NCBI GenBank assembly: GCA_024697575.1
Contig: JAILFM010000133.1
Span: 1 to 33,029 of the forward strand
Reading direction: 5' to 3'
Source of the DNA: Clostridiales bacterium
Lineage (GTDB): Bacteria > Bacillota > Clostridia > Oscillospirales > Acutalibacteraceae
DNA length: 33,029 bases
Shown here: positions 9,666 to 16,086 of the stretch, in pieces
How the letters are laid out: every line of letters starts with the position of its first letter
Numbering within the stretch: the first letter of the stretch is position 1
Position numbers and translations under genes: made by a program
The notes under the pieces: model-generated
Told to the model about the DNA's origin: nothing
Database searches by the model: none
Seen by the model: only the letters and a program-made list of their open reading frames with translations

Positions 9666-11243
9666 TTATTTGCCGCTGTCTCCGTAGTTGGACAGGACTC
9701 TTGCGGACGGGTCGTTGACGTTACATCCTTCCCATTCTTTATTGGGCATCCAGAAATCCTTTATCATTTCGCCCTGACCGGGATAGTATTTTTCAAAAAT
9801 CTCTCTGTAAAGAAGCGATTCCTTTGTGAACGGCTTTGCGTGTGAGTACTTTGCGGAAAGTGCGGTGAACTCTTCATCTGTGTATTTTCTTTCCGCGAAG
9901 TCTTTAAGGTAATCAACCATTGAATGACCGACGGCATCCGAAAAAGCGGCTTTTTCACGCATAAGAATACTCTGCGGAAGGTAGTCACCTTCGAACGCGT
10001 GTCTTAAAAGATATTTACCTTTGTTATAGGTGTTGAGCTTTCTTTCGGGGTTAATTGACATAACATATTTCACAAAATCAAGGTCGCCGAAAGGTACTCT
10101 CGCTTCCATTGAGTGAACGGAGATACATCTGTCTGCTCTCAAAACATCATACATGTAAAGTTCTCTTATTCTCTTTTGGGCTTCTTTTTGGAAAGCGGAC
10201 GCATCGGGAGCAAAATCAGTGTATTTGTAGCCGAAAAGTTCGTCGGATATTTCGCCTGTCAGCAGAACACGCACATCGGTTGTCTCGTGAATTGCTTTGC
10301 AGATAAGATACATTCCCATGCTTGCGCGCACGGTTGTTATGTCAAAAGTGCCGAGAGCGGCAATTACATCCTCAAGCGAGCTTATTACATCCCGAGCGGT
10401 AATAATTATTTCCTTATGATCGCTGCCGATATAATCCGCAACCTCTTTTGCATATTTCAGGTCAATGGCGTCTTCACTCATGCCGATTGCAAATGTCTTT
10501 ATCGGCTTTTTAAGAAGCTTTGCAGAAACGGCGCAAACCAAAGAACTGTCAAGTCCGCCGCTTAAAAGAAAACCGAGAGGCGCGTCTGCATCAAGGCGCT
10601 TTTCTATACCTGCGACGAGTTTGTCGTGAATGTTTTTGCAGATTTCTTCAATTTCTCCGTCAACATATTCATCAACTGCCGCTATATCGTTGTAGCAGAC
10701 GAATTTTTCACCGTCGTAGTAGTGCCCCGGGGGAAACGGCATCACTTTATCCGTCAAATCCACAAGGTTTTTTGCTTCGCTCGCAAACATTATTTTTCCG
10801 TTTGTGTCGTAAGCGTAAAACAGCGGCCTTATTCCTATGGGGTCACGGGCGGCTATGAGACAATCCTTTTTGCCGTCATATATTACCAGAGCGTATTCGG
10901 CATCAAGCATACGGAACATTTCAAAGCCGTGTTTTTCATACAGGGGCAAAAGTATTTCACAGTCGGACTCACTGGCAAATGTGTACTCTTTCTCAAGTTC
11001 CTTTTTTATCTTTCTGAAGCCGTATATTTCACCGTTACAAACGAGCTTGTTGCCGTTAAGTTCAAAGGGCTGCATTCCTTTGGGCTCAAGGTCCATAATT
11101 GCGAGGCGGTGAAAGCCGAGAAGACCGTTGCCCGCCTTTATCACCTTTGTATCGTCAGGACCTCTGGACTTTGTTTTGTTGAATGATTTTTCAAATGCAT
11201 CATACTCATCGGGATATGAAAGCAAACCGACAACAGAGCACAT
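9666..11243 (-). CDS. asnB: Asparagine synthase (glutamine-hydrolysing)
   Basis: Transfers the amide nitrogen of glutamine to aspartate using ATP. The N-terminal Ntn-hydrolase glutaminase domain (about 1-190) begins MCSVVGLLSY, so Cys2 is the nucleophile after Met removal, and carries SRGPDD and the FHRLAIMD substrate loop. The synthase domain (about 200-500) has the pyrophosphatase motif LLSGGLDSSL and LLTGEISDELFGYKY. The total of 525 residues is close to the E. coli AsnB type (554). The ATG follows AAGGAGGCGG. It is the first gene of the asnB-pyrG-dapF-dapL run, has its own promoter, and has a strong terminator-like hairpin in its 5' leader. It diverges from the glutamine synthetase gene. 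Confidence 0.95.
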   Translation of the reverse strand: MCSVVGLLSYPDEYDAFEKSFNKTKSRGPDDTKVIKAGNGLLGFHRLAIMDLEPKGMQPFELNGNKLVCNGEIYGFRKIKKELEKEYTFASESDCEILLPLYEKHGFEMFRMLDAEYALVIYDGKKDCLIAARDPIGIRPLFYAYDTNGKIMFASEAKNLVDLTDKVMPFPPGHYYDGEKFVCYNDIAAVDEYVDGEIEEICKNIHDKLVAGIEKRLDADAPLGFLLSGGLDSSLVCAVSAKLLKKPIKTFAIGMSEDAIDLKYAKEVADYIGSDHKEIIITARDVISSLEDVIAALGTFDITTVRASMGMYLICKAIHETTDVRVLLTGEISDELFGYKYTDFAPDASAFQKEAQKRIRELYMYDVLRADRCISVHSMEARVPFGDLDFVKYVMSINPERKLNTYNKGKYLLRHAFEGDYLPQSILMREKAAFSDAVGHSMVDYLKDFAERKYTDEEFTALSAKYSHAKPFTKESLLYREIFEKYYPGQGEMIKDFWMPNKEWEGCNVNDPSARVLSNYGDSGK

Positions 11244-11261
11244 TTTTACCGCCTCCTTAAA

Positions 11262-11301
11262 TTAAAAAGCGGCAAAGGCACCCGAGCAGGGCGCCTTTGC
11301 C
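11262..11301 (-). terminator. Terminator-like hairpin in the asnB leader, overlapping an AAAGGC hexaloop
   Basis: Read on the minus strand, GGCAAAGGC (11301-11293), a G-U position and CCC pair with GGG and GCCUUUGCC (11279-11271) around a 5-nt loop, giving a 13-bp stem. GC and five T residues follow (11268-11264). Only the minus strand has a T-run, so it acts on asnB, between the predicted start near 11308 and the ATG at 11243. The 5' arm can alternatively fold as GGC-AAAGGC-GCC (11301-11290), a small hairpin with an A1/G4 hexaloop of the kind recognised by ANTAR proteins. Confidence 0.75.
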
Positions 11302-11314
11302 TTAGAACAAGGTG

Positions 11315-11343
11315 ATTTTATCATTGCAGAAATACATTGTCAA
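11315..11343 (-). promoter_or_regulatory. asnB operon promoter
   Basis: On the minus strand, TTGACA (11343-11338) and TAAAAT (11320-11315) are spaced by 17 bp. Transcription should begin near 11308, only about 7 nt before the terminator-like hairpin. Confidence 0.8.
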
Positions 11344-11426
11344 GTGGGTTTTTCCTGTTTTCAGACTGTTTAACATTTTTAACAACATTTAATTTCAAAA
11401 GTCAATATTTTTTGTGCAAGTGTGAA

Positions 11427-11445
11427 ATTCGGATTAAATCCGAAT
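11427..11445. promoter_or_regulatory. Perfect 19-nt palindrome in the asnB/glnA divergent region
   Basis: ATTCGGATT and AATCCGAAT flank a single central A (arms 9 bp, no mismatch). It lies 18 bp upstream of the glnA -35 box and about 84 bp upstream of the asnB -35 box. No T-run follows on either strand, so a terminator is unlikely. A DNA operator for an unknown regulator fits better. It does not match the GlnR/TnrA half-site pattern. Confidence 0.5.
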
Positions 11446-11463
11446 GAAAAAGCAAGAAAACTG

Positions 11464-11492
11464 TTGACCGTACATAAGATTAGTTATATAAT
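11464..11492 (+). promoter_or_regulatory. glutamine synthetase promoter
   Basis: TTGACC (11464-11469) and a perfect TATAAT (11487-11492) are spaced by 17 bp. Transcription is expected near 11499, leaving a leader of about 74 nt before the ATG at 11573. Confidence 0.85.
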
Positions 11493-11498
11493 ACATCC

Positions 11499-11549
11499 GA
11501 ACAAAGGCGTTCATTGATTGGGTGTTTATTCGGTCAATGGGGGCTTTTT
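11499..11549 (+). terminator. glnA leader: AAAGGC hexaloop hairpin overlapping an imperfect terminator
   Basis: The first predicted nucleotides fold as GAAC-AAAGGC-GTTC (11499-11512), a hexaloop with A at position 1 and G at position 4. A competing longer hairpin pairs 11503-11520 with 11531-11548. Its core is CATTGATTG with CGGTCAATG, with G-U pairs and one G-G mismatch lower in the stem, and AAAGGC pairs with GCTTTT. T5 (11545-11549), GAC and another T5 follow. The two folds cannot coexist. This is a plausible antitermination switch for an ANTAR protein; energies were not calculated. Confidence 0.55.
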
Positions 11550-11572
11550 GACTTTTTAAGGAGCCTTAGTGT

Positions 11573-12781
11573 ATGAATTTGCAGATTCAGGATGTCAGGG
11601 ACTTCATTGAGCAGGAAGATATTTCGTTTATACGGCTTGCATTTTGCGATGTCTTCGGAAGGCAAAAGAATGTTTCTGTTATGAAAACAGAGCTTGACAG
11701 GGCATTTGAAACGGGCATTGCAATTGACGCGTCGGCTGTCAAGGGTTTCGGAAGTGAAGAAAAAAGCGATCTTTTTCTTTTCCCGGATCCTTCAACTCTT
11801 GCCGTCCTTCCCTGGAGACCCTCCGAAGGCGGCGTAGTCCGTATGTATTGTGATATTCGCTATCCCGACGGAACTCCTTTTGAAATGGATTGCAGAAGAA
11901 TACTGAAAAATGCCGTCGGGTATTCGAAATCCAGGCATCTTAATATAAGCTTCGGCGCGGAGTATGAGTTTTATCTTTTCAAAACGGATGATGACGGGTA
12001 CCCCACAAAACAGGTTCATGATAAGGCGGGGTACATGGATATAGCGCCGGACGACAGGGGAGCCAATATACGCAGAAGCGTTTGCCTGACGCTGAGTGAA
12101 ATGGGAATTATACCCGAAAGTTCTCATCACGAAGAGGGTCCCGGGCAGCATGAAATCGATTTCAAATACGGTGAGCCTCTTTCTTCGGCGGATAATTCGA
12201 TTACTTTTAAATCGGCGGTTTCGACGATAGCCCAGCAGTACGGGCTTTTTGCCGATTTTTCACCGAAGCCTCTTGAAAATGAGAGCGGAAACGGTCTTCA
12301 CATTAACATCTCCGTAAAATCGGATGATGGTAATGATTATCTTGAAAAATTTATGGCGGGGATAATGAACAGAATAAAGGAAATGACCGCTTTCCTGAAT
12401 CCCGTCAGTGCGTCCTATGGAAGACTTGGCGTCAAGAAAGCGCCGAGATACATCACCTGGTCAAAAGAAAACCGCTCACAGCTTGTCAGAATCCCCGCCG
12501 GAAAAGGTGAATACCGCAGAATGGAGCTTCGTTCACCCGATCCTATGACAAATCCGTATATAGCTTATGCACTTTTGATTTATGCGGGAATTGAGGGAAT
12601 TGAGAAAGATATACCCGTTCCGGCTTCAACGGATATAAACCTTTACAGCGCGGATGAAGAAACCCTGAGTAAGATTGAGAAATTACCCGAAAGCCTTGAA
12701 GAAGCAAATAAAGAGGCAAGAAACAGTAATTTTATAAAATCGGTTCTTCCGCAGAGAGTTATTGATACATACACCCTATGA
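11573..12781 (+). CDS. glnA: Glutamine synthetase (short type I-like)
   Basis: Makes glutamine from glutamate, ammonia and ATP. The N-terminal beta-grasp region (about 1-100) includes LAFCDVFGRQKNVSV. Metal and substrate residues are present: E130/E132 in GAEYEF, the HHEEGPGQHEID block near 185-196, GNGLHINIS (H243), ENRSQLVRIPA (R301) and RRMELRSPDP (E318, R320). At 402 residues it is about 40 shorter than ordinary bacterial GSI-alpha (about 444), mainly at the C terminus. There is no adenylylation-loop tyrosine motif that I can recognise. AAGGAG lies upstream of the ATG. It is followed 24 nt later by an ANTAR regulator. A specialised GS-family ligase acting on another amine is possible, but the catalytic residues look complete. 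Confidence 0.85.
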   Translation: MNLQIQDVRDFIEQEDISFIRLAFCDVFGRQKNVSVMKTELDRAFETGIAIDASAVKGFGSEEKSDLFLFPDPSTLAVLPWRPSEGGVVRMYCDIRYPDGTPFEMDCRRILKNAVGYSKSRHLNISFGAEYEFYLFKTDDDGYPTKQVHDKAGYMDIAPDDRGANIRRSVCLTLSEMGIIPESSHHEEGPGQHEIDFKYGEPLSSADNSITFKSAVSTIAQQYGLFADFSPKPLENESGNGLHINISVKSDDGNDYLEKFMAGIMNRIKEMTAFLNPVSASYGRLGVKKAPRYITWSKENRSQLVRIPAGKGEYRRMELRSPDPMTNPYIAYALLIYAGIEGIEKDIPVPASTDINLYSADEETLSKIEKLPESLEEANKEARNSNFIKSVLPQRVIDTYTL

Positions 12782-12805
12782 TGTGATTTTTAAGAGGAGA
12801 AGTGA

Positions 12806-13390
12806 ATGCCACCGGAGAGAAGACGCTTCAGCGTGCTCATAGTATCGGGGAAAAAGCAAAATGCCGCAATGCTTTCGGCAATGCTTGACTCCTCTGTCTA
12901 CACACCTGTTGACCTGGCAGTCAGTGCAGGCGAAGCTAAACGGAAGCTGCTCACAGGTGTTTTTGATATTATAATTATCGATCCGCCTCTTCCGGATGAA
13001 TTCGGCGCCGATTTTGCGGTTGATATTTCCGAGACAACTTCATCGGGTATTATGATTATCGTAAGAAGCGATTTATTTGAGCTTATAACCTCAAAAGTTG
13101 AAAATGCCGGTGTATTGACTCTCTCAAAACCGCTTTCGCGAAAAGATTTTTACACTGCGTTAAAGCTGATAACCGCAACAAGCGCGCGTATTCTCAATGG
13201 TGAGAAAAAGGTGCGCAGGCTTCAGGAAAAGCTTGAGGAAATAAAGCTTGTCAGCAGAGCAAAATTTATTCTTATGGAAAATCAGAAGCTTTCGGAGCAG
13301 GAAGCTCACAGGTACATTGAAAAAGAAGCAATGAACCGAAGGATTACCAAAAGCAAGATGGCTCTTGAGATAATAGACAACAGCTTATAA
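12806..13390 (+). CDS. ANTAR-domain RNA-binding antiterminator with receiver-like N terminus
   Basis: A 194-residue protein with a receiver-like fold (about 8-118), a coiled linker (about 128-148), and a C-terminal ANTAR three-helix domain (about 150-192; SEQEAHRYIEKEAMNRRITK). ANTAR proteins bind paired small RNA hairpins with A1/G4 hexaloops and stop terminators from forming. The phospho-acceptor-like aspartate is present (IIIIDPPLP, D59), but the acidic pair usually found at the start of receivers is replaced by SG in VLIVSGKKQ. Phosphorylation may therefore be lost and control may come from a partner, possibly glutamine synthetase. AGAGGAG lies before the ATG. Gene order GS-ANTAR is recurrent in Clostridia. 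Likely targets are the two divergent leaders at 11262-11308 and 11499-11549. Confidence 0.85.
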   Translation: MPPERRRFSVLIVSGKKQNAAMLSAMLDSSVYTPVDLAVSAGEAKRKLLTGVFDIIIIDPPLPDEFGADFAVDISETTSSGIMIIVRSDLFELITSKVENAGVLTLSKPLSRKDFYTALKLITATSARILNGEKKVRRLQEKLEEIKLVSRAKFILMENQKLSEQEAHRYIEKEAMNRRITKSKMALEIIDNSL

Positions 13391-13443
13391 AACTCAAATT
13401 TATATGTTTGAATAATTAATGAAAATGCAATGGCGCATTATTC

Positions 13444-13609
13444 TAAGGAAACGCTGATTAAATCGGGGTGTTTAGAACGGCGAGCAGGTTTTTCGGCTGA
13501 TGAAGTCGAAAAATAACAGAAATAATTTGTTTATTTCAAGATTTGAGACAAAATCAGGCGGAAAAGATGCCGCCGTTATGAGTGCGGCGATTTAATCAGC
13601 GTTTCCCTA
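13444..13609. mobile_element. Full-length MITE-like element (copy B)
   Basis: A 162-bp non-coding element (13446-13607) is bounded by 20-bp terminal inverted repeats, AGGAAACGCTGATTAAATCG on the left and the complement of GGGAAACGCTGATTAAATCG on the right (one mismatch), and flanked by TA on both sides. A TA target duplication is typical of IS630/Tc1-type elements, so mobilisation by such a transposase is a reasonable inference. Its right 100 bp matches copy A at 2423-2525. It separates the ANTAR gene from the permease/HD-GYP gene, whose ATG lies 20 bp beyond the right TA. Confidence 0.82.
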
Positions 13610-13628
13610 AGTGAAAGAAGTGAAAAAC

Positions 13629-16007
13629 ATGTCACCCTCTCAAGAAAACACCAATGAACTAACCCCTTTTATTTCACCGCTGACCGCCACGGCATTCGCC
13701 GTCGGTACCAGTCTCGGCTGGGGTTCGCTTGTCGTCACAAGCAACACATATCTTAAAAAGGCAGGTCCGTGTGGCAGCGTCCTCGGCATAGTCATCGGCG
13801 CTGTTATTATGCTGCTCATATGCCGAAGCTATCATTACATTTCCAACAGGCTTTCCGACAGTTCGGATGTGTATTCCTACGCAAAGAATCTTTTCGGATA
13901 TGACCGTGCTTTCATAGTTTCATGGTTTGTATTCTTGCTGTATTTCGCGATTTTTCTCGCAAACGCGACAGCTGTTCCCCTTTTTGTCCGTTACATTTTC
14001 GGGGATTTTTTCCGGTTCGGCTACCTTTACACGATATTTGACTATGATGTATATACCGGAGAAATATTGCTGACCGTTGCCGTCGTCGGACTTTCTTTAC
14101 TGCTTTTAACCAAAAGCAAACGGGCTGCGACGGGTCTTATGGTCGGCCTTGTCGCTGTGTTTACACTCGGAATAACGGTATGCTTTGCCGTTGCAATTTT
14201 CCGCAATATTTCGGGAAACACAGGTTTTAACCCCGGGTTTGTTCCGGGCAGCGCACCTGTAAAGCAGATTGCGGGAATAGCCTGTATTTCCCCGTGGGCG
14301 TTTGTAGGTTTTGAAGGCGTAACGCATTCTTCCCCGGAATTCAAATTTCCAAAAACAAAAATTTTTAAAATTCTGGCGACATCGGTTGTTATATCGACGG
14401 CACTTTATATTTTTGTAACGCTTTTAAGCGTAACCGCCTATCCACCGAGATATTCAAACTGGCTCGAATATATCAACGACCTTGATAATCTCAGCGGTTT
14501 TGAAGCGATACCGGCATTTTACGCAGCGGGGCGTCATCTCGGCAATGCAGGACTGATAATACTGATTTGCTCGCTGTTTGCTTTGGTTGTCACAAGTCTT
14601 ATTGCAAACATGTGGGCATTGAGCAGATTGATAAAGGCTGCCGGTCAGGATTCAATATTCTCTGAAAAATTTACCAAGCTCAACAAAAAAGGAGTACCGG
14701 CAAACGCAATACTCCTGGTTGCCGGCATCTCATTTTTCATGATTTTTCTCGGGCGTTCCGCTATCGGCTGGATTGTTGACGTTACCACACTGATCGCAAC
14801 ACTCCTTTACGGGTTTGTTGCCGCATCGGCAATGAAATGCGCTAAAACAAACGGTGACAGAAAAGACTATTTCATCGGTCTTGCTGTGCTGATTGTTATG
14901 GTTTTATTCGGCACAATAATGATTCTTCCCGGGCTGTTTTCAGAATCCATGGAACCGGAAACATACCTGCTGTTTATACTGTGGTTGATTCTCGGTATGG
15001 TCTTCTTTCACCGGGTCATCACTAAAGATCACGCCCGTCATTTCGGTAAAGCAATAATAGTCTGGCTTGTCCTCATATCCATGATTATTGTTATGGGTAT
15101 AATCTGGATGGAAAGAGTTGAAAAGTCGGTTGCAGCAAATATATTCACCGAAATTAACAATTATCATGATGGTATCGCACCGCAGAGTGCGCTTAACATG
15201 AGTGAGAGCGAATACCTTGCGATTTTGGACCGCCGGCTTGATACGACAAGTATTATAAGCACATTTGTTGTTCTCGGTCTGGTTGCCATATCTATAGGCG
15301 GATTTGTAAGTAATTATTTTTCCATGCGCAAATATGAAAATCTGCTGGAAAAGGACGTTGCCGCAAAAACCGAACACATAATCAAAATGCAAAATGACCT
15401 TGTTATCGGCATGGCGACAATGGTTGAAAGCCATGACAATTCCACCGGCGGTCATATCAAACGAACGAGCGATGTAGTACAAATACTTGTTGATGAAATT
15501 AAAAAAGACAAACGTTTCAGTATGCCGGACGATTTTTATGATAATGTGATAAAAGCCGCGCCCATGCATGACCTTGGCAAAATTGCCGTTGATGACGCCA
15601 TACTGCGAAAACCGGGCAGATTCACTCCCGAGGAATATGAAATTATGAAATCCCACGCAAAGGAAGGCGCAAGGATTGTTAAAGAAATCACGAAAAACAT
15701 CGATGACAGCGGGTTAAGCAGTATTGCCGAAAACATGGCCCATTATCACCACGAATGGGTCAACGGCTCCGGATATCCAGAAAAACTAAAAGGTGATGAA
15801 ATCCCGCTTGAAGCGCGTATTATGGCAATTGCAGATGTATACGACACGCTTGTTTCAAAACGTGTTTATAAAGAAAAGATGGGATTTGACGAAGCTGATA
15901 AGATTATCGTGAGCGGAATGGGCACGCAGTTTGACGCTGACCTTCTCCCCTGCTATGAGGCGGCTCGCCCGAAGCTTGAAGCATACTACAAATCCGTGCA
16001 GGATTAG
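13629..16007 (+). CDS. APC-family amino acid permease fused to an HD-GYP phosphodiesterase domain
   Basis: A 792-residue membrane protein. Residues about 10-440 resemble an amino acid/polyamine/organocation permease with about 12 membrane spans (TATAFAVGTSLGWGSLV near the N terminus). Two further spans (about 475-495 and 540-565) enclose an outside loop of about 45 residues. A short coiled segment leads to an HD-GYP domain (about 586-780) with VESHDNSTGGHIKR, the HD dyad in APMHDLGKIA (about 647-648), HHEWVNGSGYP (GYP about 715-717), and the typical ADVYDTL. HD-GYP domains hydrolyse c-di-GMP. The fusion suggests that substrate binding or transport is read out as c-di-GMP turnover. The ATG at 13629 follows AAAGAAGTG; a GTG at 13611 sits against the MITE end without a ribosome site. 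No convincing promoter was seen between 13391 and 13628. Confidence 0.87.
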   Translation: MSPSQENTNELTPFISPLTATAFAVGTSLGWGSLVVTSNTYLKKAGPCGSVLGIVIGAVIMLLICRSYHYISNRLSDSSDVYSYAKNLFGYDRAFIVSWFVFLLYFAIFLANATAVPLFVRYIFGDFFRFGYLYTIFDYDVYTGEILLTVAVVGLSLLLLTKSKRAATGLMVGLVAVFTLGITVCFAVAIFRNISGNTGFNPGFVPGSAPVKQIAGIACISPWAFVGFEGVTHSSPEFKFPKTKIFKILATSVVISTALYIFVTLLSVTAYPPRYSNWLEYINDLDNLSGFEAIPAFYAAGRHLGNAGLIILICSLFALVVTSLIANMWALSRLIKAAGQDSIFSEKFTKLNKKGVPANAILLVAGISFFMIFLGRSAIGWIVDVTTLIATLLYGFVAASAMKCAKTNGDRKDYFIGLAVLIVMVLFGTIMILPGLFSESMEPETYLLFILWLILGMVFFHRVITKDHARHFGKAIIVWLVLISMIIVMGIIWMERVEKSVAANIFTEINNYHDGIAPQSALNMSESEYLAILDRRLDTTSIISTFVVLGLVAISIGGFVSNYFSMRKYENLLEKDVAAKTEHIIKMQNDLVIGMATMVESHDNSTGGHIKRTSDVVQILVDEIKKDKRFSMPDDFYDNVIKAAPMHDLGKIAVDDAILRKPGRFTPEEYEIMKSHAKEGARIVKEITKNIDDSGLSSIAENMAHYHHEWVNGSGYPEKLKGDEIPLEARIMAIADVYDTLVSKRVYKEKMGFDEADKIIVSGMGTQFDADLLPCYEAARPKLEAYYKSVQD

Positions 16008-16038
16008 CATTTTTAACAAATATTCCGGGAAAACAGAA

Positions 16039-16075
16039 AATGGGGTTGTCAAATCAAGGCAGCCCCATTGTTTTT
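16039..16075. terminator. Bidirectional terminator between convergent c-di-GMP genes
   Basis: AATGGGGTTG (16039-16048) pairs with CAGCCCCATT (16060-16069) through nine Watson-Crick pairs and one wobble. GT5 follows on the plus strand. The minus strand reads TTTTCTGTTTT after the stem, so it can end both the permease/HD-GYP transcript and the minus-strand EAL transcript. Confidence 0.85.
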
Positions 16076-16086
16076 ATATGACCCGA

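Noticed and set aside
10626-11186. 186-residue plus-strand frame
   Set aside because: Antisense to asnB, whose catalytic motifs are intact; no family resemblance or start signal.
14940-15656. 238-residue open frame on the minus strand
   Set aside because: It is antisense to the permease/HD-GYP gene, has no ribosome site, and its composition (His/Tyr/Asn-rich) reflects the opposite strand of a membrane protein gene.
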